Origin: Massilia sp. erpn
Lineage (GTDB): Bacteria; Pseudomonadota; Gammaproteobacteria; Burkholderiales; Burkholderiaceae_D
Length of the DNA stretch: 64,000 bases
Assembly: GCF_024400215.1 (NCBI RefSeq)
Contig: NZ_CP053748.1
Coordinates: 2,542,001 to 2,606,000, forward strand
Direction: 5' to 3'
Part shown: positions 1 to 8,036 of the stretch, piece by piece
How the letters are laid out: each line of letters begins with the position of its first letter
How positions within the stretch are numbered: position 1 is the first letter of the stretch
Notes under the pieces: generated by a model
What the model was told of the DNA's origin: nothing
Seen by the model: only the letters and a program-made list of their open reading frames with translations
The model's database searches: none
Position numbers and translations under genes: made by a program

Positions 1-181
1 GCAAGCGCAAATGGTGGCTCACGAGGGAAGTGCTCAGCTGCAGCCGCTCCGCGATTGCACTCACCGCCACCGGCGCCGCCACGCAGGCGAGCACGATGCG
101 CAGCCGGGTCGGATCGCCCAGCAAATGGAACAAGTCAGCCAGCTGCGCCACCGCCGCATCCGAAACAGAAGAAGAATTCAT
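1..181 (-). CDS. ArsR/SmtB-family metal-responsive repressor, N-terminal part
   Basis: The gene starts with ATG at the right end and runs off the left edge, so only about 60 residues are visible. They contain the typical ArsR opening (LFHLLGDPTRLRIVL) and the recognition helix (LSTSLVSHHLRL) of the winged helix-turn-helix. Family members are dimeric repressors released by metal ions or thiol chemistry. Only one cysteine is visible (LAC), and the ELCVCDL-type alpha3 metal site of SmtB/CadC is absent. Any metal site must therefore lie in the missing C-terminal half, as in alpha5-site members such as NmtR or CzrA. A perfect SmtB-type palindrome lies 7 bases upstream, which points to autoregulation. 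The sensed metal cannot be told from this fragment. Confidence 0.85.
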   Translation of the reverse strand, partial: MNSSSVSDAAVAQLADLFHLLGDPTRLRIVLACVAAPVAVSAIAERLQLSTSLVSHHLRL

Positions 182-188
182 GGAAAAA

Positions 189-212
189 ACATTTGAACAG
201 ATATTCAAATGT
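189..212. promoter_or_regulatory. ArsR/SmtB-type operator palindrome
   Basis: A perfect 9-bp inverted repeat, ACATTTGAA and TTCAAATGT, is separated by 6 bases (CAGATA). The core TGAACAGATATTCA fits the known SmtB/CzrA/NmtR operator pattern TGAACA-N2-TATTCA. It sits just upstream of the start codon of the leftmost gene, so it is probably that gene's own operator. No divergent metal transporter gene lies to the right, so the target gene, if any, is probably beyond the left edge in the same transcription unit. Confidence 0.8.
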
Positions 213-250
213 TAGCCCAAATCCCCCTGCGCCGCAAACCCAATCTGATC

Positions 251-374
251 TAAATCAACAAATGTCCACCCTGGTGTCAGGCACCAGAGCTAGACATTCT
301 TTGATTTTTCTCAAGGAATGTCCCACCTTGGTGCCTGACACCAGGGTGGGACATTTTTTGAGGAAGATCAAAGC
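251..374. repeat. REP/BIME-like double-hairpin repeat, copy 1
   Basis: Two imperfect palindromes face each other. The first has the core CTGGTG-TCAGG-CACCAG. The second (318-354) has a 10-bp outer stem, ATGTCCCACC/GGTGGGACAT, one T-G mismatch inside, and the complementary loop CCTGA; six T's follow it. A closely similar element lies at 53490-53612. The repeat ends on the base before the stop codon of the TraM-like gene. It may act as a terminator or 3'-end stabiliser for neighbouring transcripts. Such paired inverted units resemble the REP/BIME elements mobilised by RAYT transposases; no RAYT gene is in the window. Confidence 0.8.
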
Positions 375-878
375 TTAGGGTTGGCGCAGGGCGGTTTCGA
401 GGGCGGTGCGGGTGGCGGGGGGGAGGGTGGGCAGGATTTGGTCGAGCTTTTCGGCTTTGGCGAGGGCAGCGCGCTGCTGGGGGTTCAGTTCGGCGGGTTG
501 GCTGAACAGCGCCTGGCCGGCGAGTACCAGGCCGGCGCTGAGCAGGGCGACCAGCGCGGCGGCGCCGAGCAGGCGCAGTTCGCGCGGGACCAGCCAAGGC
601 GCTTGCGTGGCGATCGGTTTGACTGGGCCGGCGGCCGGCGCCGGTGTGAAGCCGGGATGGCGTTCGTGCTCGTGATGGATCGCATGCGGCGGGGCGCCAG
701 CCTGGCGCAGCTGCTGCGCCAGCTCGTGCGAGGCGGCGTCGATGCGGGCGACGTGGCGCTCCACTGCTTCGGCCAGCACGGCTTCGTTCAAGGCCACCAG
801 GGCGAAGATGGGGTCGTCGACATCGACCTTGATGCCGGTTTTTTCAAAAACGAGGCTGCGCAGCTGTTGTGGGTCCAT
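375..878 (-). CDS. TraM-like conjugal-transfer-associated protein with one membrane segment
   Basis: A 167-residue protein. Residues 1-60 are a helical region with the acidic motif GIKVDVDDPIFALVALNEAV; a His/Pro-rich linker follows, then one hydrophobic segment at about 101-125 and a helical tail. Its start lies 6 bases after the stop of a TraL-like ATPase, the same order as traL-traM in IncP plasmid RP4. The N-terminal pattern fits the TraM family there. In RP4 the precise role of TraM is poorly defined. No relaxase, coupling protein or pilus genes are present here, so a role in conjugation is doubtful. It may be a membrane anchor for the ATPase. The family call is moderately sure; the function is unknown. 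Confidence 0.6.
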   Translation of the reverse strand: MDPQQLRSLVFEKTGIKVDVDDPIFALVALNEAVLAEAVERHVARIDAASHELAQQLRQAGAPPHAIHHEHERHPGFTPAPAAGPVKPIATQAPWLVPRELRLLGAAALVALLSAGLVLAGQALFSQPAELNPQQRAALAKAEKLDQILPTLPPATRTALETALRQP

Positions 879-884
879 GGCCGC

Positions 885-1613
885 TTACCAGTCCACTTGG
901 TCGAGCTGTTCGAACAGGTCGCGGAACACGACCTTGATGCGCTGCTTTTCCATCACATTGAATTTGTCGCTTTCCTTCACCTCGGTGAGCGTCATGCGCG
1001 CGGTGTTCATCTTCTTGACGTCGGCGCCGAAGGTGTCGGGATTGCGCTGGCTGAGCACCACGCGGCCTTTGACGCGCTTGGAGTTGTCGGCATAGGTCTG
1101 CGATTCGATGAAGGCTTTGCCGGAGGCCGATTGCAGCAGGCCGAAATGCTCGTTCTCCCACAGCACCAGCGGCACCTGGGTCGCCTTGGCCGTGGAGACA
1201 AAGCCCATGGCCGTGTCGTGCAGCGTGTCGCCGCCGCCGACGATGGTGTGGATGTAGACCTGGCGTCCCGATTCGGCCAGCAGCGCGAAGCAGTCGTTCT
1301 CGATCAGGTAAGCCAGCAGCGGCGAGAAGGTGTTGGCGCCGTTGTCGATCACGCAGTTGCCGTCTTCCTGCAGGATGTCGATCATCAGCGCGTCGAAGCG
1401 CTTGGGATCGATGGTGCGCGCTTCGGTCATCACCGGCACGTGCTGCACATTCAGGGATTTGTAGCGCGAGAAGGTGGTGTTTTCCTGGTCGGTGTCGTAG
1501 CAGCGCAGCACCGTGTCGCTCTTGTCCTGCAGCCATTGGGCGAGGATGGTCGAGACCAGGGTTTTGCCGATCCCGCCTTTGCCCTGCAGGATGAAGTGCA
1601 CCGTGTTTTGCAT
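885..1613 (-). CDS. TraL-like ParA/MinD-type P-loop ATPase
   Basis: A 242-residue protein with a deviant Walker A motif, GKGGIGKT, at residues 11-18, followed by YDTDQENTTF and an IDNGANTF motif. These, the RYKSLNV segment and the C-terminal QRIKVVFRDLFEQLD match what I recall of TraL from the RP4/IncP Tra1 region in order and spacing. TraL belongs to the ParA/MinD ATPases, which form ATP-dependent dimers and position other molecules. It is followed directly by a TraM-like membrane protein, so the two are probably co-transcribed. No traJ, traI, traG or trb genes are visible. The pair may be a relic of an integrated element or a domesticated positioning module. Confidence 0.75.
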   Translation of the reverse strand: MQNTVHFILQGKGGIGKTLVSTILAQWLQDKSDTVLRCYDTDQENTTFSRYKSLNVQHVPVMTEARTIDPKRFDALMIDILQEDGNCVIDNGANTFSPLLAYLIENDCFALLAESGRQVYIHTIVGGGDTLHDTAMGFVSTAKATQVPLVLWENEHFGLLQSASGKAFIESQTYADNSKRVKGRVVLSQRNPDTFGADVKKMNTARMTLTEVKESDKFNVMEKQRIKVVFRDLFEQLDQVDW

Positions 1614-1640
1614 CGCTTTGCTCCCGTCTTGCTCTTATGG

Positions 1641-2582
1641 TTAGCGACAGCGCGCCGAGCCGCTGTCTGGTTCATCCGGCGGCTGCGCCGCGGGATCGTG
1701 CACGCCTTTGTCGGCGGGCAGGAATTCCCAGTCGTAGCCGTCTTCTTTGAGCGCCAGTTTCAGCACGCCCCATTGCCGGTTGGCGCGCACCTCGCTGTGC
1801 GCATGCGGCCAGCGGAACGGCGTGAGGAAGGCGCCGCCGGTGCCGATCACGAACTGGCGCATGCCCTGCTGCGCATCCGGCCTGCCGTCGGCATCGAGCG
1901 GCGCGAAGCGCTCGTAGTCGTGGTCGTGGCCGGACAGCACCAGCTCCGCGCCCGCCGCCTGCAGCAGACGCCAGGCTTCCTGCATATGCAGGCTGGCCGA
2001 GTGTCCGCCCGAACTATACATGGGCGCGTGCCAGTAGGCGAGGGTGCAGCGGCGCGGGTGGCGTTCCAGGTCGTCTTTTAGCCACAGCATCTGGGCGCGC
2101 TGTTCCTCGCCATGCATATGGCTGTTGAGGGAAACCAGATGCCAGCCGCCCAGGTCGAAGCTGTAGTAGCCGCGCCCGCGCGGTCCGGCCGCCGCGCCGA
2201 AATAGCCGTAGTAGCCGTCGGCGCTGCCGCCGTAGTATTCGTGGTTGCCGGGCGTGGGATGGGTGATGTCCTTGAAGCGGCCCCAGGTCGGCGCGTAGCA
2301 GTCGCGGAATTCGGCCTCCAGCCCGATCGGATAGGTATGGTCGCCCAGCGAGAGCACGGCGCTGCGCAAGCCGGCGGCGGCATCGCGCGCGATGCCCGCT
2401 TCCACCACGGCGGCGGTGCGCGCCGCACCCGAATATTGGGGGCGGCTGTAGCGGCAGTCAGCGATGTCGCCCGCCGTATACACGATGATGGGCGCCGGCG
2501 TCTGGGCGGCGGCTGGCGGCAGGGTGGCCAGCAGCCCCAGGGCGCAAGGCATGCAGCGTAAAAGTGATTGCAATAATGGCAT
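1641..2582 (-). CDS. Exported calcineurin-like metallophosphoesterase
   Basis: The start is placed at the ATG that begins a signal peptide (MPLLQSLLRCMPCALGLLA...AAAQ), because a longer reading would run into the divergent helicase gene. The mature protein shows the metallophosphatase signature in order: GDIADC, LGDHTYP, GNHEYYG, WHAPMYSSGGH and GHDHDYERF. These residues bind two metal ions and catalyse phosphoester hydrolysis. The combination of GNHEY and GHDHDYER resembles purple-acid-phosphatase-like and alkaline-phosphatase-D-related enzymes. Length is 313 residues. Export suggests that it scavenges phosphate from extracellular esters. The substrate is unknown. It is divergent from the helicase, with 75 bases between the starts. 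Confidence 0.85.
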   Translation of the reverse strand: MPLLQSLLRCMPCALGLLATLPPAAAQTPAPIIVYTAGDIADCRYSRPQYSGAARTAAVVEAGIARDAAAGLRSAVLSLGDHTYPIGLEAEFRDCYAPTWGRFKDITHPTPGNHEYYGGSADGYYGYFGAAAGPRGRGYYSFDLGGWHLVSLNSHMHGEEQRAQMLWLKDDLERHPRRCTLAYWHAPMYSSGGHSASLHMQEAWRLLQAAGAELVLSGHDHDYERFAPLDADGRPDAQQGMRQFVIGTGGAFLTPFRWPHAHSEVRANRQWGVLKLALKEDGYDWEFLPADKGVHDPAAQPPDEPDSGSARCR

Positions 2583-2657
2583 CGGGGCGCGCTTATTCTT
2601 CTGTTGGTGGGCAAGATATATCACAATGGCGGTTTGTGAAACCGTTTTGTCTGCCCC

Positions 2658-4652
2658 ATGCCTCTCGCTCCCACTCCCGAACAGCAATTGATCCTGCAAT
2701 CCGACGCGCCCGTGCTGATGGTCGAAGCGGTGGCCGGCGCCGGCAAGACCACCACCCTGGCCATGCTGGCGGCGCAGGCGCGCGGCGAGGTGCTGGGCCT
2801 GTGCTTCTCAGCCGGGGCCAAGCTGCGCTTCCAGCAAAAGCTGCATGAGGAGTGTCCGGGGCGCCAGGTCAGCGTGATGACGATGGAGGAGTTCGCGCGC
2901 GCCCTGCTGTCGCGCCTGGCCCACGACGGCCTGGTGGACAAGGCCCAGTTCTGCCCCAGCGAGGAGGCGCTGCGGCCGCAGGTGGTGGCGGCGGCCGAAG
3001 CGGTGTGGCAGCGTTACGAGGAGCGCCGCTGCGACTTCGATTTCAGCTTCCGCGACAACAGCGCCCGCGTCGACGCCATGCTGGCCTTGCTGGCGACGCT
3101 GAAGGCGACCACGGTGGCGCACCGCTTCCAGGAAGACCTGGAGCAGGACGATATCGAGCAGATCGCCGAGCGCTTCGACGTGCCGCCGCAGGCGGTGGAA
3201 ATCTGCCAGGCCTATGAGCGCATGCGCCAGCTGGAGCCGGGCGTCTACCTGTGGCAGGGCCTGGCCGACCTGGTGCCGGATGTGCTGTCCCTGCTGTCGC
3301 TGCACCCGCCGGCGCTGGACAGCATCCGCCAGGTCCAGCTTTGCCTGGTCGACGAATGGCATGACGTGAACGCGGCCGAATTCGAGCTGCTGCAAATCTT
3401 CCGCCGCCAGGCGCGCCTGGTGGTGGTGGGCGACCGCTCGCAGGTCATCAACACGGCGCGCGGCGCCGACATCCATTTCTCCCACCTCGGTTTCGAACTG
3501 GGCTTCCCCGGCGCCCAGCGCCTGGAGCTGAGCAGGTCGCACCGCTTCGGCATCTCGGTGGCCAAGCTGGCGGCGCGCGCCTCGGGCCGCAAATGCCAAC
3601 CCATGGCCGACACCTACAGCAGCGTCGGCCGGCATGAATACGACGCCGCCGATGCCGGCTGCGCGCCCGCCGTGGCGCAGCAGGTGGCGCGCCTGGTGCA
3701 GGCGGGCGGCAAGCTGTCCGATATCGCCATCATCGTGCGCGAGGCCGACCAGACCATCGCCATCGAAAACGCACTGCTCGACGCCAATCAGCCCTATGCC
3801 TGCGATGGCGTGGAATCCTATCTGCTGCGTCCGGAAATCCTGATGCTGCGCGGCCTGCTGCATGTGGCCTGCGGCGATTACGCCACCCTGCGCGGCGACA
3901 AGGACGTTTGCGCGCGCATGGCCGCCGCCCTGTACCAGTTCCTGTCCATCGACAGCGCGTCGGAAGTGTGGGACAGCAGCCACGAAATGTATGGCAGCGG
4001 TTCCAGCCTGGCCGCGCGCGCGCAGGAGGACGTGGCGCAAGACCCGGCCATGCTGGCCTGGCTGGTGGGCGATGCCCTGTGCGCCGAAGCGGCCAGCGAC
4101 GGCGGCGCGGCGCGGCGCTGGAAGCAGCGCCTGCGCCAGGTGGTGGACGAGATGCGTCAGCGCGCGCCGCAGCAGGATGCCGCCGCCCTGCTGCAGTTCG
4201 CCAGCCAGACTCTGGACCTGCCCGCTGCCGCCAGCCGCGCCGTGGTCAACCGGCGCCAGGCCGATTCCGCGCTGCGCGCCATCCAGGCCTTCGTCGCCTT
4301 CGCGCGCCAGCATGGCGGCATGGACGGCGCCGCCTTCCTGCAGGAGCTGCACAAGCGCCAGAAGCGTGTCGGCAGCCAGGGTTTCAGCGGCAGGCGCAAG
4401 CAGTTGACCCTGACCACGGTGGCCGCCGCCAAAGGTCGTGAATGGCCTTGCGTGATGGTGCCGCTGATCGAGCAGGGCCAGTTCCCGCGCGGCCGCGATA
4501 CGGAAGAGGAAAAACGCTATTTCTACGTCGCCATCACGCGCGCCATGCAGGCGCTGCTGCTGTTCGAGCCGGACGAGCGCAATGCGGCGGCACGCAGCTA
4601 CCTGATGGCGGGCTTCCGCAAACCGGAAGCCGGTGCCGACAAAGACGCTTAG
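2658..4652 (+). CDS. UvrD/Rep-like superfamily I DNA helicase
   Basis: A 664-residue helicase with the SF1A motifs in order: Walker A AVAGAGKTTT near residues 24-33, motif II VDEWHDV near 232-238, motif III VVVGDRSQVI, motif IV LELSRSHRFG, a motif V-like VAAAKGREW, and motif VI YVAITRAMQ near the C terminus. It is shorter than UvrD or Rep (about 670-720) and lacks obvious nuclease or iron-sulfur domains. Motif II reads DEWHD where classical UvrD has DEAQD; the catalytic Asp-Glu is kept. It probably unwinds DNA in repair or replication restart. Its stop codon overlaps that of pncC on the other strand by about 4 bases. Confidence 0.85.
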   Translation: MPLAPTPEQQLILQSDAPVLMVEAVAGAGKTTTLAMLAAQARGEVLGLCFSAGAKLRFQQKLHEECPGRQVSVMTMEEFARALLSRLAHDGLVDKAQFCPSEEALRPQVVAAAEAVWQRYEERRCDFDFSFRDNSARVDAMLALLATLKATTVAHRFQEDLEQDDIEQIAERFDVPPQAVEICQAYERMRQLEPGVYLWQGLADLVPDVLSLLSLHPPALDSIRQVQLCLVDEWHDVNAAEFELLQIFRRQARLVVVGDRSQVINTARGADIHFSHLGFELGFPGAQRLELSRSHRFGISVAKLAARASGRKCQPMADTYSSVGRHEYDAADAGCAPAVAQQVARLVQAGGKLSDIAIIVREADQTIAIENALLDANQPYACDGVESYLLRPEILMLRGLLHVACGDYATLRGDKDVCARMAAALYQFLSIDSASEVWDSSHEMYGSGSSLAARAQEDVAQDPAMLAWLVGDALCAEAASDGGAARRWKQRLRQVVDEMRQRAPQQDAAALLQFASQTLDLPAAASRAVVNRRQADSALRAIQAFVAFARQHGGMDGAAFLQELHKRQKRVGSQGFSGRRKQLTLTTVAAAKGREWPCVMVPLIEQGQFPRGRDTEEEKRYFYVAITRAMQALLLFEPDERNAAARSYLMAGFRKPEAGADKDA

Positions 4653-5131
4653 TTAATAAAGCGCAGCAGGCCCTGCAAGGCGTGCACCACGGTCTGCTCG
4701 CGCACGGCGGCGCGGTCGCCGGCAAACACCAGGCGTTCCGTGTGCACGGTGTCGCCATTGGCCCAGCCGAAGCACACCGTGCCCACCGGCTTGCCCGGCA
4801 CCGCGCCGGTCGGTCCGGCGATGCCGGTGGTCGATACCGCCACATGGGCATTGCTGTTGGCCAGCGCACCCTGGGCCATGGCGGCTGCCACCTCCTCGCT
4901 GACGCTGCCGAATTGCGCCATCATGGCGGCCGACACGTCGAGCAGTTCGGTCTTGGACGCGTTGGAATAGGTCACGAAGCCGCAATCGAACCAGCCGGTG
5001 GAGCCGGCGATCTCGGTGATCGCCTGCGACACACCGCCGCCGGTGCAGGATTCCGCAGTCGCCAGCAGCAAGCTCTTTTCCTGCAGGGCGCGGCCCACCT
5101 GGGCGGCCAGTTCCTTGATATCCGTAATCAT
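4649..5131 (-). CDS. pncC: Nicotinamide-nucleotide amidohydrolase PncC (CinA C-terminal family)
   Basis: The chosen ATG follows a GAGGAG ribosome site and gives a 160-residue protein, the usual size for stand-alone PncC; an upstream extension would be unlike the family. The signature AESCTGG lies at residues 26-32, and GIAGPTGAVPGKPVGTV marks the second part of the active site. PncC deamidates nicotinamide mononucleotide to nicotinic acid mononucleotide, recycling NMN made by DNA ligase and other NAD-consuming enzymes. It is convergent with the helicase gene. The N-terminal CinA domain is absent, as in many bacteria. Confidence 0.9.
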   Translation of the reverse strand: MITDIKELAAQVGRALQEKSLLLATAESCTGGGVSQAITEIAGSTGWFDCGFVTYSNASKTELLDVSAAMMAQFGSVSEEVAAAMAQGALANSNAHVAVSTTGIAGPTGAVPGKPVGTVCFGWANGDTVHTERLVFAGDRAAVREQTVVHALQGLLRFIN

Positions 5132-5419
5132 GAGTGGCTCCTCTGGCAAAGACTCCGATGGCCCCATTCTAGCGCGGCGGATGCGTACGTGAGCACACGG
5201 CTGGGCAAAAATCTCTGCTGCGATGCAATAGCCGCAGTGTTTGATCCAGCGTGCAATTGCGCACCCGCCGCCCCTGCTTTGTGTTAGCATTTTCTTAATT
5301 TTAAGCAACTGACTTGCCTGTAAGCTGGCAAAAGCGCAAGATGGCGAGGTCCGGCCCCATGCCGGCTCCCTGCCTCAGGGCGGTAGCGCATTCGATTGCA
5401 GTATTTTGGCTCGCTTCTC

Positions 5420-6004
5420 ATGGCGTTTCTAAACTCTGTACGATTCCTGGCCGCCCGGCTGCATCGGGACCGGTGCCTGCTCCTGATCCTGGCGGTCGCG
5501 CACGGACTCGTCCTGGGCCAGAGCAGTGTGGCGCTGGAGCGCCAGGTCAAGGCCGCCTATCTGTGCAAATTCGCCGGCTTTGTCGAATGGCCCGAAGGCA
5601 GCTTTGCGCGTCCCGACAGTCCGCTGCTGATCGGCGTGGCCGGCGCCGAGACGCTGGCCGCCGAGCTGGAACAGAGCGTGGCCGGCCATGCCGTCAACGG
5701 CCATGCGCTGCAGGTGCGCCGCCTGAAAAAAGGCGAGGCGCCGGCCGGCCTGCACATCCTGTTTGCCGGCGCCGCGCTGGAGCGCAATGAACTGCAGGAT
5801 TTGCTGGCAGCGGCGCGCGGCCAGGCCATTCTCACGATCAGCGATGCCGAGGAGGCCCAGGCCATGGGCAGCGTGATCCGCTTTCTGGTCGTCGACGAGC
5901 GCTTGCGCTTCGAGGTGGCGCTGAAGGCGGCCGGGCTGTCGCGTTTGCGCATCAGTGCGCGCATGCTGGCGGCGGCCTACAAAGTGCGGCAGGTGAATTC
6001 ATGA
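5420..6004 (+). CDS. YfiR-family (DUF4154) periplasmic protein
   Basis: An exported protein of about 194 residues with a signal segment (RCLLLILAVAHGLVLG) followed by the YfiR hallmark VKAAYLCKFAGFVEWP. In Pseudomonas, YfiR is a periplasmic inhibitor of the CHASE8-containing cyclase YfiN. Here it heads an operon with a hybrid kinase and a GGDEF/EAL response regulator, so it probably controls the kinase's periplasmic domain. A TTG start 24 bases earlier, with an AGGGCGG site before it, is also possible; the ATG was chosen because it leaves a normal signal peptide. Expected location is the periplasm. Confidence 0.85.
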   Translation: MAFLNSVRFLAARLHRDRCLLLILAVAHGLVLGQSSVALERQVKAAYLCKFAGFVEWPEGSFARPDSPLLIGVAGAETLAAELEQSVAGHAVNGHALQVRRLKKGEAPAGLHILFAGAALERNELQDLLAAARGQAILTISDAEEAQAMGSVIRFLVVDERLRFEVALKAAGLSRLRISARMLAAAYKVRQVNS

Positions 6005-6014
6005 GGGAGGGCGC

Positions 6015-8036
6015 ATGATACAGCTGCACTCCCTGCGCCAGAAAATGCTGGCCGTGGTCATGCTGGTGGCGCTGGTGGCGCTGCTGGTCTCGATCGGCAT
6101 CTTCATCGTCTACGATCTGCGCGCCTACCGCCGCAGCATCGTGGCCGACCTGAGCACCCAGGCCGAACTGATCGGCCATATGAGTTCGCCCGCCCTGGTA
6201 TTCGACGATGCGCGCCTGGCCAAGGAAAACCTGGCCCTGCTGCGCCTGCGGCCGAAGGTCGATGCCGGCGCCATCTACCGTTCCGGCGGCACCCTGTTCG
6301 CGGCCTATGTGGCGCCGGGGCAGAGCAGCGAGATTCCGCGCCAGGCCGGGGCCGAAGGCTTTCTGTATGAGGACGGCAAGCTGCTGATGTTCAAGAGCAT
6401 CGTCGACAATGGCGAGGTGCTGGGCACGGTCTTCCTGCGCGCCGAATACGAGATGCTGGGCCGCGCCCTTGACTACCTGGCGATCGCCGTGCTGGCCGTG
6501 CTGGGCGCCATGCTGAGCGCCTGGCTGCTGTTGCGGCGCCTGAATCCCTTGCTGACCCAGCCCATTCTCGATATCGCCGGCGTGGCACGCGAGATCGTCG
6601 ACACCGGCGACTACTCGCGCCGCGCCACGCGCCTGAGCGAGGACGAGGTGGCCGAGCTGGTCGATTCCTTCAACAAGATGCTGGACGAGATCCAGGCCCG
6701 CACGCGCGAGCTGGAAACCTCCAACCGCGAAATCGCGCGCGAGGCCGAGCAGCGCAGCCAGGCGCAGCACGAAGTCATGCGCCTCAATGCGGAGCTCGAG
6801 CAGCGCGTGCACGAGCGCACCATGCAGCTGGAAATCGCCAACGGCGAGCTGGCCATGGCCATGGAGGAAGCCAAGAGCGCCAACCAGGCCAAGTCGGCCT
6901 TCCTGTCCTCGATGAGCCATGAGCTGCGCACCCCGCTCAACGCCATCCTTGGCTTCGCCCAGATCCTGACCTCGGAAAAGCTGCCTTCGACGCTGGCGCA
7001 AAAGCGCGAATTCGCCGGCCATATCCTGAAATCGGGGCGTCACCTGCTGACCCTGATCAATGAAATCCTCGACCTGGCCAAGATCGAATCGGGCGCGGTG
7101 GCCCTGTCGCTGGAGCCGGTGGCGCTGCAGGACATCCTGCAGGAATGCGACGATATGGTGCGCCCGCTGGCCAGCGAACGCGGCATCCGCCTGCTGTTCC
7201 CGGCCGACAGCCGGGTTCATGTGGTGGCCGACCGCACCCGCCTCAAGCAGATCCTGCTCAATCTGCTCTCCAACGCCATCAAGTACAACCGCGACGGCGG
7301 CGCCGTGGTGGTGGACAGCAGCCCGAGCGGCCCGTCCCTGGTGCGCATCTCGGTGCAGGACACCGGCATGGGCCTGCGTTCCGAGCAGATGAAGTTGCTG
7401 TTCCAGCCGTTTAACCGCCTGGGCCAGGAAAGCGGGGCGGAAGAGGGCACCGGCATCGGCCTGGTGGTCACCAAGCGCCTGGTCGAACTGATGGGCGGCG
7501 TGATTGGCGCCACCAGCAGCCCGGGCGTGGGCAGCATGTTCTGGGTCGAGCTGAAATGCGCCGATCCGCTGCCTTCGCTCAAGGCGCAGGGCGTGCTGCC
7601 GGCCAGCGCGCCGCAGGCCGGCGCGGATCCGCCGCGCACCAGCGTGCTGTATGTGGAAGACAATCCGGCCAATCTGCGTCTGATCGAGGAAATCATCGGC
7701 TTCCGGCCCGACCTCAAGCTGCTGACGGCGCCCGACGCCCACCTGGGCGTGGAGCTGGCGCGCGCCCACCTGCCCGACATCATCCTGATGGACATCAACC
7801 TGCCCGGCATGAGCGGCTTCGACGCCCTGGCCGAGCTGCGCGCCGATCCGGCCACGCGCCATATTCCGGTCATCGCGCTGACCGCCAACGCCATGCCGCG
7901 CGATGTGGAAAAAGGCTTGGCCGCCGGCTTTTTCCGCTATCTGGTGAAGCCGATCAATATCGATGAATTTACCGAGGCTATCAACAGCACGACCTCCTAT
8001 CTGGCCCGAAACCGGGAGAAAGCGGGGCAGCCATGA
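6015..8036 (+). CDS. Hybrid sensor histidine kinase, CHASE8-like/HAMP/HisKA/HATPase/REC
   Basis: A 673-residue inner-membrane kinase. A first membrane segment (about 11-33) and a second (about 155-176) flank a periplasmic domain of about 120 residues that resembles CHASE8, the type found in YfiN. Then come a HAMP domain, a coiled coil, the phosphorylation site MSHELRTPLN near residue 305, the ATPase G boxes (DTGMGL, GTGIGL) and a C-terminal receiver with VEDN, LMDINLPG and VKPIN. The start follows a GAGGGAGGGCG ribosome site. The gene lies 10 bases after the YfiR-like gene, and its stop overlaps the next gene by 4 bases. It probably passes phosphate to that cyclic-di-GMP enzyme. Confidence 0.9.
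   Translation: MIQLHSLRQKMLAVVMLVALVALLVSIGIFIVYDLRAYRRSIVADLSTQAELIGHMSSPALVFDDARLAKENLALLRLRPKVDAGAIYRSGGTLFAAYVAPGQSSEIPRQAGAEGFLYEDGKLLMFKSIVDNGEVLGTVFLRAEYEMLGRALDYLAIAVLAVLGAMLSAWLLLRRLNPLLTQPILDIAGVAREIVDTGDYSRRATRLSEDEVAELVDSFNKMLDEIQARTRELETSNREIAREAEQRSQAQHEVMRLNAELEQRVHERTMQLEIANGELAMAMEEAKSANQAKSAFLSSMSHELRTPLNAILGFAQILTSEKLPSTLAQKREFAGHILKSGRHLLTLINEILDLAKIESGAVALSLEPVALQDILQECDDMVRPLASERGIRLLFPADSRVHVVADRTRLKQILLNLLSNAIKYNRDGGAVVVDSSPSGPSLVRISVQDTGMGLRSEQMKLLFQPFNRLGQESGAEEGTGIGLVVTKRLVELMGGVIGATSSPGVGSMFWVELKCADPLPSLKAQGVLPASAPQAGADPPRTSVLYVEDNPANLRLIEEIIGFRPDLKLLTAPDAHLGVELARAHLPDIILMDINLPGMSGFDALAELRADPATRHIPVIALTANAMPRDVEKGLAAGFFRYLVKPINIDEFTEAINSTTSYLARNREKAGQP

Noticed and set aside
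318..359. The second hairpin with a T-run as an ordinary rho-independent terminator
   Set aside because: It belongs to a repeated two-hairpin element and no plus-strand gene ends before it. Terminator activity is possible but it is better described as part of the repeat.
381..2081. A long plus-strand open frame of more than 560 codons
   Set aside because: It is antisense to the TraM/TraL-like genes and the phosphatase, and its Gly/Ala/Arg/His-rich composition is typical of a shadow in high-GC DNA. No domain is visible.
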